Assembly: GCA_016781775.1 (NCBI GenBank)
Contig: JADDPR010000369.1
Span: 1-22,637, forward strand
Source of the DNA: Rubrobacter sp.
GTDB taxonomy: Bacteria > Actinomycetota > Rubrobacteria > Rubrobacterales > Rubrobacteraceae
Direction: 5' to 3'
Length of the DNA: 22,637 nt
In this document: positions 6,208 through 12,483 of the stretch, one piece after another
How the letters are laid out: each line of letters begins with the position of its first letter
How positions within the stretch are numbered: position 1 is the stretch's first letter
Position numbers and translations under genes: made by a program
Notes under the pieces: model-generated
What the model saw: the letters and a program-made list of their open reading frames with translations, nothing else
Database searches by the model: none
Told to the model about the DNA's origin: nothing

Positions 6208-7921
6208 CACGAACGGGAACGGCTCCCGGCGGGCAATTCTCTACGCTCGCGTGTCGACCGACGAGCAGGCCAGGAGCGGTTACTCGCTGGCCCAACAGCT
6301 CGAAGCGCTCAGGGAGCACGCTTCCCGCGAGGGCCACGAGGTGCTCGAGGAGGTCACCGACGCCGGCCACAGCGGCGCCAGCCTCGAGAGGCCAGGCATG
6401 GACCATGTCAGGGACCTCGTCGCCGCCGGGGGCGTCTCCGCGGTGGTGGCCCAAGACAGGGACCGTTTCGCCCGGGAGCCGGCCTACCACTACCTGCTGA
6501 AGAAGGAGTTCGAGGAACACGGGTGCAGGCTGCGCGCCTTGAATGACCACGGGGGCGACAGCCCCGAAGGGGAGCTCACGGACGGCATCCTCGACCAACT
6601 CGCCAAGTACGAGCGGGCGAAGCTCGCCGAGAGGAGCCGCCGGGGGAAGATGAGGAAGGCCCGGGAGGGGTACGTCGGCGTCTCGACTCCCAGGTACGGC
6701 TTTCGCTACGACGAGGCGAGGACCGCTCTACTCATCCACGAGCCCGAGATGGAGGTGGTCGAGAAGGTGTTCCGGATGGCGGCGGAAGGCCTCGGCGTGA
6801 CGGCCATGAGGACGCGCCTCGGCCGGGAGGGCATCCCGTCGCCCAGGGGCGAGAAGTTCTGGGACCCTCGCCTCTTGCGCAACATGGTGGCGAGCGACAT
6901 GTACCGGCCGCACACCCACGAGGAGATCGTGGGGATGGTCTCGCCGGAGGTGGCGGCGCGACTAGACCCCGACAAGGAGTACGGGGTGTGTTGGCTCAAC
7001 CGCCAGAAGACCAGCGTGCGCACGGTCTCGGAGCCGGACGGGGCCGGGGGTCGGCGTTACAGAAGACGCAAGACAACCAAGATCAGGCCAAAGGAAGAGT
7101 GGATAGCCGTTCCGGTTCCGGCCCATTTGCCCAGGGCCCTTGTGGACCGAGCCCGGACCGCTATGGAGAACAACAAGGGTGCCGAGCGCAAGTACCTGGC
7201 CCGGGAGTGGGAGCTGAGGGGCCTCATGCGATGCCCGTGCGGATCGAAGATGGGCACCCACACCACGCAGCCGCGCGGCGGTCGCGTCTACCACTACTAC
7301 AAGTGCAGGCTGCGTAGCCCGTCGGGGAGGATGGGCCTCTGTTCTCAAAAAGCCGTCCGGGTCGATCGCGTAGAACCCGCGGTGTGGCGCTTCGTCTCCG
7401 GCCTCCTCCTAGACCCCGGAAGGGTAGAGGCGGGGATGGAGAAGCTCATAGAAGAACAGAAGGTCGTCGGGCAAGGGGATCCGGAGCGGGAGTCGAAGGC
7501 GTGGGCGGAGAAGCTGGAGGAATGCGACCGCCTCAGGAGGGCCTACCAGCAGCAACAGGCCGCGGGCCTCATGACCTTGGAAGAGCTCGGGGCCATGCTC
7601 AAGGAGCTAGAAGAAACGCGTAGGATGGCGGAAACCGAACTCAGGAACCTGACCGTCCGGAGGGAACGGGTGGAGGAGCTAGAGAAGGATCGGGACTGCC
7701 TACTGGAGTACGCATCGAACATGCTGCCCGAGGGGTTGGACCGCCTCACGGGTGAGGAACGGAACAGGGTCTACCGGATGCTGAGGTTGGAGGTGACGCC
7801 CTCTTCCGAGGGGTACGAGGTGAAGGGGGTGTTTAGTACTTCGGGGTCGCTACCAAGGTCGCGACGCGGCCCCAGTCGTGGCTGGAGATCTCGGCCGGGA
7901 ACTCGACGCCCTGGCTCTTGA
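6200..7921 (+). CDS. Large serine recombinase (integrase)
   Basis: The N-terminus (AILYARVSTDEQ, catalytic Ser at residue 19; QDRDRFARE; KLAERSRRGK) is a serine resolvase/invertase domain. It is followed by the Recombinase domain (PRYGFRYDE; GLGVTAMRTRLGREGIPSPRG), a zinc ribbon (MRCPCGSKMG, YYKCRLR, GLCSQKA) and a long C-terminal coiled coil (residues about 410-500), as in phage-type large serine integrases. ATG 6200 has GGGAGG five bases upstream and is preferred over ATG 6197. The last about 20 residues (Arg/Pro/Ser-rich) are antisense to the VOC gene and so were contributed by the chromosome at integration. It should catalyse element integration and, with a directionality factor, excision. 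Confidence 0.93.
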   Translation: MPSTNGNGSRRAILYARVSTDEQARSGYSLAQQLEALREHASREGHEVLEEVTDAGHSGASLERPGMDHVRDLVAAGGVSAVVAQDRDRFAREPAYHYLLKKEFEEHGCRLRALNDHGGDSPEGELTDGILDQLAKYERAKLAERSRRGKMRKAREGYVGVSTPRYGFRYDEARTALLIHEPEMEVVEKVFRMAAEGLGVTAMRTRLGREGIPSPRGEKFWDPRLLRNMVASDMYRPHTHEEIVGMVSPEVAARLDPDKEYGVCWLNRQKTSVRTVSEPDGAGGRRYRRRKTTKIRPKEEWIAVPVPAHLPRALVDRARTAMENNKGAERKYLAREWELRGLMRCPCGSKMGTHTTQPRGGRVYHYYKCRLRSPSGRMGLCSQKAVRVDRVEPAVWRFVSGLLLDPGRVEAGMEKLIEEQKVVGQGDPERESKAWAEKLEECDRLRRAYQQQQAAGLMTLEELGAMLKELEETRRMAETELRNLTVRRERVEELEKDRDCLLEYASNMLPEGLDRLTGEERNRVYRMLRLEVTPSSEGYEVKGVFSTSGSLPRSRRGPSRGWRSRPGTRRPGS

Positions 7922-8165
7922 GCTGCTCGACGGTCTCCTCCAGGGTTCCCTCGGGCTGGAAGGTGAGGACGGGACCGCCGCCGGCCTGCGTGCCCTGGGG
8001 CTCCCTGCCGTTCAGACCGATCCTGATGCCGTTGGCGTCTACCTCGGCCCAGGGACCATCGCGCTTGACGACCGGAAGGCCCAGGGTGTTCTCGTAGAAA
8101 TTGACGGCCCGGTCCGTGTCCTGAACCGGCACCCACACATTCGCCATGCCTTTTACCGCGCTCAA
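7833..8165 (-). CDS. VOC-family (glyoxalase-like) protein, C-terminus replaced
   Basis: The 110-residue product has the vicinal-oxygen-chelate fold pattern: ANVWVPVQDTDRAVNFYENT is the typical first beta-alpha unit and LEETVEQLKSQGVEF the second, ending HDWGRVATLVATPKY. Relatives continue from GRVATF into DPDGN and a last strand that holds a metal-ligand Glu. Here that is missing and the last about eight residues are encoded by element DNA. The start is TTG 8165, supported by AAGGAG seven bases upstream on the - strand. Substrate is unknown; members include glyoxalases, dioxygenases and bleomycin-binding proteins. It lies last in the lipA-lipB gene run. Function is probably reduced or lost by the insertion. 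Confidence 0.8.
   Translation of the reverse strand: MSAVKGMANVWVPVQDTDRAVNFYENTLGLPVVKRDGPWAEVDANGIRIGLNGREPQGTQAGGGPVLTFQPEGTLEETVEQLKSQGVEFPAEISSHDWGRVATLVATPKY
7845..7860. other. Probable right attachment junction (attR) in VOC gene
   Basis: Two independent signs place the element/chromosome junction here. VOC-family similarity on the - strand ends after GRVAT, where relatives continue into a conserved DPDGN segment. The recombinase frame on the + strand also loses protein-like character at the same place. A direct repeat GGTCGC flanks the spot (7845-7850 and 7856-7861 approximately). The exact crossover dinucleotide cannot be read without the other end or an empty site. Confidence 0.5.
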
Positions 8166-8232
8166 ACCGATGCTCCTTCTCTTACGTATCTGCCGCTGCG
8201 TACGGGTCTTACCCAGGGGCGGGGCGCGCGAA

Positions 8233-8883
8233 TCAGCCGAAGATCTCGCGGAAGCGCGCGACGATCCTCTCCTCGACCTCCGGGAGCGCCACCTCCTCGC
8301 CGAGCTCCCGGGCGAGGCTCGTTACCCCGAACTCCCGGATGCCGCACGGCGTGATCCTGTCGAACCACGCGAGGTCGGTCGTCACGTTCAGGGCGAAGCC
8401 GTGCGAGGTGATGCGCCCGCTGGAGAACTTGACGCCGATCGCGGCGATCTTGGCCCCACCGACCCACACCCCCGTGTAATCGGGCTTCCGCCCGGCCTCG
8501 ATCCCGTAATCCCCGAGCACCCGGATCAGAACCTCCTCCAGATCCCTGAGATAGCCATGCGTATCGAGCACCTTGAGGCGCAGGATAGGATAGCCGACGA
8601 TCTGGCCCGGACCGTGAAAGGTCGCGTCCCCACCCCTATCGCTCCAGAACACCTCGGCGCCCAGGGAGCGGAGGTACTCCTCCCCCGCTCCGAGGTTCGC
8701 CGCGTCCCTGGCCGCGCGCCCCACCGTGTACACCGGCGGGTGCTCCAGCATTAAAAAGGTGTCCGGGGCGAGGCCCTTCTTACGCAGCCGGACGAGCTCC
8801 CTCTGCATCTCCCAGGCCTCGGCGTAGGGCACGAGCCCCGGCAGCCGGCGGACGTCGAGGGCGGTATGTCTCTCTAGCTCCAT
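8233..8883 (-). CDS. lipB: Octanoyltransferase LipB
   Basis: LipB moves an octanoyl group from octanoyl-ACP to lipoyl domains of E2 and GcvH proteins, the first step of lipoate synthesis in the cytoplasm. The 216-residue length is normal. Family motifs are all present: LEHPPVYTVGR, RGGDATFHGPGQIVGYP, the KIAAIGVK segment with the catalytic Lys, SHGFALNV and TPCGI with the catalytic Cys. The start ATG 8883 lies four bases after the stop of the antitoxin gene and has no clear ribosome site, so translation may depend on coupling. It is followed by the VOC gene and is separated from lipA by a toxin-antitoxin pair. Confidence 0.97.
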   Translation of the reverse strand: MELERHTALDVRRLPGLVPYAEAWEMQRELVRLRKKGLAPDTFLMLEHPPVYTVGRAARDAANLGAGEEYLRSLGAEVFWSDRGGDATFHGPGQIVGYPILRLKVLDTHGYLRDLEEVLIRVLGDYGIEAGRKPDYTGVWVGGAKIAAIGVKFSSGRITSHGFALNVTTDLAWFDRITPCGIREFGVTSLARELGEEVALPEVEERIVARFREIFG

Positions 8884-8887
8884 GCGT

Positions 8888-9114
8888 TCAGACCGCTACG
8901 TATTCGCGAATGTCCACCTGCACGCCGGCCCGTGCAGCCTCCTCGACAGCCGCCAAGAGTTGGGTCGTCGCCTCTTCGGCGACGTACTCCTCACCGCACA
9001 CCTCGCACACCCTGGCCGGAACGTTTCTGAATACGAGGATCATGAGCCCCCGTTCCAAGGTCACCGTAGCCGTTCCCCCCTCAATTCGCCCTGCTTGCAG
9101 ACGACGCACCTCAA
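8888..9114 (-). pseudogene. YgiT/MqsA-type zinc-finger antitoxin, frameshifted
   Basis: From TTG 9114, which overlaps the upstream stop as TTGA, the frame reads MRCVVCKQGEL, the usual N-terminal CxxC of YgiT-type zinc-finger antitoxins. It then runs into a stop. The rest of the family sequence (GGTATVTLERG; VPARVCEVCGEEYV with the second CxxC) is in the neighbouring frame and is open to 8888. The switch falls at a run of six C on the + strand (9075-9080; G on the coding strand), and one more G would restore a single about 75-residue protein with four zinc-binding Cys. As written, a GTG start at 9109 gives 73 residues lacking the first CxxC. Possible causes are mutation, slippage or sequence error. 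The gene is paired with the DUF4258 toxin-like gene just upstream. Confidence 0.8.
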
Positions 9115-9386
9115 GGCCTCTTCCTCCTAAAATCGGGCTCCCAAAGGAGCGGAGTCGGCTCGTAAACCGTTATGACAAAGGTCTCGCCAGTTCGGGTGTC
9201 ATCCGCGGCAACCACGCGTATCGGTCTCGTCTCGCGCCAGCCGAGTACTAGGAGGCTGGGGTAAGGCTTGTCCTCAGGATAGCTCTTGATCGTTTCGCCT
9301 TGCTCCAGCACGTGCCTAACATCCTCTACGCCAACGCCGTACTGCGACATGCGCTGGATGGCATGCACCCGGAAGACCAGAAGCAA
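9111..9386 (-). CDS. DUF4258 toxin-like protein
   Basis: The 91-residue product matches the DUF4258 family: HAIQRMSQYGVGVEDVRHVL, then GETIKSYPEDKPYPSLLVLG, VVAADD and FVITVYEPTPLLWEPDFRRK, the hallmark C-terminus. DUF4258 proteins are small RelE/HigB-like folds usually encoded directly before a YgiT-type zinc-finger antitoxin, exactly as here, so a type II toxin-antitoxin pair with toxin first is the best reading. The likely activity is mRNA cleavage, but that is inference. The start is TTG 9386 with a poor ribosome site; a downstream GTG is possible. It lies 23 bases after the lipA stop on the same strand, so it is embedded in the lipoate operon. Confidence 0.85.
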   Translation of the reverse strand: MLLVFRVHAIQRMSQYGVGVEDVRHVLEQGETIKSYPEDKPYPSLLVLGWRETRPIRVVAADDTRTGETFVITVYEPTPLLWEPDFRRKRP

Positions 9387-9409
9387 AACCCGCCAGGCTC
9401 TCTACCGCC

Positions 9410-10444
9410 TTACGAGCCGACAGTCGTCTCGCTCTTGCGGGCGTCGGAGGTCTGCTCGTGGGCGTGGTAGGAGCTGCGGACGAGCGGGCCGCTCTCGACG
9501 TGCTTGAAGCCGAGCTCGACGCCGTACTTTCTGAGGCTCGCGAACTCCTTCGGGGTGTAGTAGCGGCTCATCGGGAGGTGGTTCTCCGTCGGCCTGAGGT
9601 ACTGGCCGATGGTCAGGATATCCACGTCGTGCTCGCGTAGGTCGCGCATGGTCTCATGCATCTCTTCCTCGGTCTCGCCGAGGCCGACCATGAACCCGCT
9701 CTTCGTGAGCCCCTGGGGGTTGAGCTCCTTGGCGTAGCGCAGGACTTCGAGGGAGCGCGCGTACTTGGCCTGCGGGCGGACGGCGGGATACAGGCGCGGG
9801 ACGGTCTCGATGTTGTGGTTGAAGGTCTCGGGGGCGGCGCCTATGACGGTCCGGATGGCGTCGCGATCGCCCTTGAAGTCGGGGGTGAGGACCTCGACGG
9901 CGCAGCCGGGGACCTGCTCGTGGATCTCACGGATCGTCGCGGCGAAGACGGAGGCGCCGCCGTCGGCGAGCTCGTCGCGGTTCACGCTCGTGATGACGGC
10001 ATGCTTGAGGCCCATCTTCGACGCTGCGTCGGCGACGCGGTACGGCTCGTCGAGATCGAGCTCGGTCGGCTTGCCCGTGAGGACGGCGCAGAAGCCGCAC
10101 GAGCGGGTGCAGACGTTGCCCAGGATCATGAACGTCGCGGTGCGGTTGTTCCAGCACTCGCCGATGTTCGGGCAGCGGGCCTCCTCGCAGACCGTGTGCA
10201 GCCCGAGGCCGCGCATGGTGCCCTTGATCTCGCGGTACCCCTCGCCGCCCGGTATCTTGGCCTTCAGCCAGTCGGGACGGCCGTGGGAGCCCGGCAAGCC
10301 CGGTCGCTGCTGACGGAAGGGGAGGTACTCCGTCGGCACCCCGTCCGGCGGCGCCGCGACGGGCTTGTCTTCCCAACGATGCCTGACCTCGAAAGTCTTG
10401 GTACCGTTCTCGAGAACCTTCAGGGAGATCTGTCTGCGGGCCAC
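9410..10444 (-). CDS. lipA: Lipoyl synthase LipA
   Basis: LipA is a radical-SAM enzyme that inserts two sulfurs into octanoyl groups on E2/GcvH, completing the cofactor begun by LipB. Motifs are complete: the auxiliary-cluster Cys (C86, C91, C97 in CEEARCPNIGEC), the radical-SAM cluster C112-x3-C116-x2-C119 (CTRSCGFC), and the C-terminal RSSYHA segment whose Ser binds the auxiliary cluster. Start GTG 10444 has GAGGAGG eight bases upstream. The protein is 344 residues, somewhat longer than usual because of a about 55-residue N-terminal extension containing FEVRHRWEDKP. TAGTAT on the - strand (10481-10476) may be the -10 element. It heads lipA-DUF4258-antitoxin-lipB-VOC. Confidence 0.97.
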   Translation of the reverse strand: MARRQISLKVLENGTKTFEVRHRWEDKPVAAPPDGVPTEYLPFRQQRPGLPGSHGRPDWLKAKIPGGEGYREIKGTMRGLGLHTVCEEARCPNIGECWNNRTATFMILGNVCTRSCGFCAVLTGKPTELDLDEPYRVADAASKMGLKHAVITSVNRDELADGGASVFAATIREIHEQVPGCAVEVLTPDFKGDRDAIRTVIGAAPETFNHNIETVPRLYPAVRPQAKYARSLEVLRYAKELNPQGLTKSGFMVGLGETEEEMHETMRDLREHDVDILTIGQYLRPTENHLPMSRYYTPKEFASLRKYGVELGFKHVESGPLVRSSYHAHEQTSDARKSETTVGS

Positions 10445-10534
10445 TCTTGTTGCCTCCTCGCGCCTGGTGCGCCCTATACTACCGCACCCGTCGGGGCCCG
10501 TACCGTGTCCCCCATCTCCCCGCGCCCCGGGGTC

Positions 10535-11203
10535 CTAAGCCGCGGGCTCCACGCAGTACGGGCCGTCGTTGGAGGGGCTGTTGACGGCGCGGCTCACGGG
10601 GTAGGCCGTCATGGCTTCGGGGGGGAAGGGGGCGAGCAGGGAGAGGAGCGGCTCGGGGTCGCGCGTCCCGGGGTCGAGCCAGGGCGCGTACGCATCCCGA
10701 GGCAGGATCACGGGCATCCGGTCGTGCACCTCCCGCACGAGGTCGTTTGCCCCGGTGGTGAGGATGGTGCAGGAGCGGATGGTCTCCCCGTCCCGCCCCC
10801 AGCTCTCCCAAAGCCCGGCGAAGGCGAAGGGCCTCCCGTCCTCCATCTTGATGTGGAACGGTTGCTTCCCGCCCCCCGTCTTCTTCCACTCGTAGAAGCC
10901 GTCGGCGAGGATGAGGCAGCGGCGCTCCCTCATCGCCTTCCTGAAAGAAGGCTTCTCGGCGGCGGTCTCGGAGCGGGCGTTGATCATGCGGTCGCCCCCC
11001 GCCGGGTCCTTCGCCCAGGACGGAACGAACCCCCACTTCAAGACCTCGAGCCGCCTCGAGCCGTCGTCCTCTTCCATCACCGTCGCAACCCCTTGTCCGG
11101 GGGCGACGTTGTAACTCGGGCTGAGCTCCGGCAACGGACCCGAGATGCCGAACTCCTCCGCCAGGACCTCGATCGGGCTCGTAAGCGTGTACCTGCCGCA
11201 CAT
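10535..11203 (-). CDS. SRAP / YedK-type DNA-protein crosslink protein
   Basis: SRAP (SOS response-associated peptidase, HMCES/YedK) proteins react through their N-terminal Cys with abasic sites in single-stranded DNA and protect the genome. After Met removal the sequence is CGRYTL, the invariant catalytic start. Other conserved parts are SYNVAPGQ, LKWGFVPSWAKD, INARSET, RCLILADGFYEWKK (with the active-site Glu) and VHDRMPVIL (with the active-site His). The start is ATG 11203 with AAGGAG five bases upstream; a longer frame to 11230 would bury the catalytic Cys and is rejected. Length is 222 residues, typical. It lies 90 bases upstream of lipA on the same strand and probably has its own promoter. 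Confidence 0.95.
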   Translation of the reverse strand: MCGRYTLTSPIEVLAEEFGISGPLPELSPSYNVAPGQGVATVMEEDDGSRRLEVLKWGFVPSWAKDPAGGDRMINARSETAAEKPSFRKAMRERRCLILADGFYEWKKTGGGKQPFHIKMEDGRPFAFAGLWESWGRDGETIRSCTILTTGANDLVREVHDRMPVILPRDAYAPWLDPGTRDPEPLLSLLAPFPPEAMTAYPVSRAVNSPSNDGPYCVEPAA

Positions 11204-11326
11204 CTCCGCTCCTTCCGGTCGGATGGGCAACCGAACTAACTACCGCGAGTCTACGCCCCAAGCGACCGCCTCCCCACGGCCGGTTCGTGACGCCTCAGGG
11301 TGACGGACCGTTCGGGGTCTCGTCCC

Positions 11327-11599
11327 CTACGAAGGAGGAGCGATGCCTCCGGAGATACCGCCCGGAGCGATGCCGCCCGCCGCGTCCCCGATGCCGAGCA
11401 TCGCCTTCGCCCCCTCGGCGAGGCGCGCCTGCGTCTCCTGGGCCTCCCTGAAGAACGCGGCGAGCTCCGCCTCGCCGGAGGCCTCCGCGTCGCTCGCGTA
11501 CCCATCGCAGGCCTCCGCCCCTTGCAGAGCGTGGTAGAGCACGCTCACGAGGTCGTAGTGCTCGTCCCTGGTACCGGTCTTCCCTTCGCCCGCATCCAT
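11327..11599 (-). CDS. Small ferritin-like helical protein
   Basis: The 90-residue product begins MDAGEGKTGTRDEHYDLVSV and continues LYHALQGAEACDGYASDAEA, then LAAFFREAQETQARLAEGAK. Similar short two-helix proteins of ferritin-like type occur in actinobacteria and cyanobacteria, but their role is unknown. The conserved E, D and E positions could bind metal in a dimer; this is inference. The C-terminus is a flexible Gly/Ile/Ala tail. Start ATG 11599 has AAAGGGG six bases upstream on the - strand; a longer upstream frame to 11827 is antisense or noncoding and low in coding character. Confidence 0.75.
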   Translation of the reverse strand: MDAGEGKTGTRDEHYDLVSVLYHALQGAEACDGYASDAEASGEAELAAFFREAQETQARLAEGAKAMLGIGDAAGGIAPGGISGGIAPPS

Positions 11600-11729
11600 C
11601 GTGATCCCCTTTCTCCTTCTGTCTCGTTGCCGTCCCGCGTTACCCGGGCCGGGAACAGCACAAACGGCCGGAAGCCCAGATGCAAGGAACACCCTCCTAC
11701 GTAGCGCGACGTCCGGTGATGCTCCACGG

Positions 11730-12335
11730 CTACCCGGTGACGGCGGAGAGCGGCAGGGGCGTGATCCCCCATCCCTCCCCCGACCGAAACCCGGCGTACG
11801 AGAACCCGCCGTCGCGGAACGAAACAAACCGCCCCCGGTCCCCCGGATGATTCGGGTCGTAGACGTAGAGGCGAACCTCCCCCCCCGCCCGGTCGACGCG
11901 ATGGGGCACGACCGCGTGGGCGCGATGGAGGCAGCGGAAGAACCGCCGGTTTGCGGCGGGTCCGAAGTTGAGGATGTGCGGGTCGCCGTCGCCGGGCAAC
12001 CTTATGCGTGCAAGCAAGCCGCCGGCCTTCCCACCGCCGGAGGCGATCCAATCGAGAACCGCGGCCAGAACGACGCGCGGCCGGAGCTGGCGGGCGTGAT
12101 AGCCCCGGAGAAACTCCAGAAGCTCGGGCGTCGGAGGCAGATCATGGACAGGAGTCCTCGCCAGACCCGCCTCGAACGAGTGGAGGGCGGCAGCGGCCAT
12201 ACCGAAGCAGAGCCCGTTGCCGTAGAGAAAGGAATCGAGCGGGCGAAAGAGCATCTTCGGGCCCGTCCGGCGCGGAACCTCTCCGACCGGGTTACGGAAC
12301 CCGAAGCCGTCGCGGGCCGGGTCGAAGGAAGCCAT
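11730..12335 (-). CDS. Papain-like / C39-like cysteine protein of unknown role
   Basis: The 201-residue product carries a plausible cysteine-protease-like triad: NGLCFGMAAAALHSF (C43 at the start of a helix), AHAVVPHRVD (His in a strand), and LYVYDPNHPGD (Asp/Asn after a strand). This order and spacing resembles papain-like and C39-like folds. No signal peptide or transmembrane segment is present, so it appears cytoplasmic. I cannot name the family or substrate. The N-terminus starts FDPARDGFGFRNP. The ATG 12335 has only a weak GAGGGC upstream. It lies alone between the lpdA terminator and the ferritin-like gene, all on the same strand. Confidence 0.7.
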   Translation of the reverse strand: MASFDPARDGFGFRNPVGEVPRRTGPKMLFRPLDSFLYGNGLCFGMAAAALHSFEAGLARTPVHDLPPTPELLEFLRGYHARQLRPRVVLAAVLDWIASGGGKAGGLLARIRLPGDGDPHILNFGPAANRRFFRCLHRAHAVVPHRVDRAGGEVRLYVYDPNHPGDRGRFVSFRDGGFSYAGFRSGEGWGITPLPLSAVTG

Positions 12336-12433
12336 CAGCCGTCTGCCCTCAGCGGCCGGGCAGGGGGCACCCTGCTTACGCCTCCCGGGAAGCTCACCGG
12401 TCGAGGGTCTGACGGAAGATCCCGTAGCACGAA

Positions 12434-12460
12434 GAGGGGGCGACGCATCGTCGCCCCCTC
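12434..12460 (-). terminator. Hairpin terminator after lpdA
   Basis: GAGGGGGCGACG (12434-12445) and CGTCGCCCCCTC (12449-12460) form a perfect 12-bp stem with a three-base loop, 24 bases past the lpdA stop. On the - strand it is followed by TTCGTGCT, a poor T tract. The very stable stem and position still make it the likely end of the diiron protein-mutM-lpdA transcript. Confidence 0.75.
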
Positions 12461-12483
12461 GCTAACGGCCGATGTATGGACGG

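Larger units (their letters stand above)
1..7857 (+). mobile_element. Serine-recombinase integrative element (left end not seen)
   Basis: All genes from the left edge to about 7850 are on the + strand. They combine replication functions (primase-polymerase, RecA-like helicase), small HTH proteins, unknown proteins and a terminal large serine recombinase, which is the layout of a site-specific integrative element. The right end is placed where the recombinase frame enters the antisense of a host VOC gene and where VOC similarity stops, about 7845-7857. The genes from 1581 to 5632 overlap stop-to-start throughout, unlike the host genes on the right. No conjugation, capsid, portal or terminase genes are visible, so this is either a small non-conjugative element or a remnant with more to the left. 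The left boundary is unknown, and coordinate 1 is only the window edge. Confidence 0.75.

Noticed and set aside
9656..11239. Long + strand ORF of 527 codons
   Set aside because: It is antisense to lipA and the SRAP gene, both with complete family motifs. Long antisense frames are usual in high-GC DNA.
11330..11827. Longer version (166 aa) of the ferritin-like protein
   Set aside because: The first 76 residues overlap the 3' end of the neighbouring gene and are Arg/Pro/Ser-rich shadow. ATG 11599 has a ribosome-site-like AAAGGGG.
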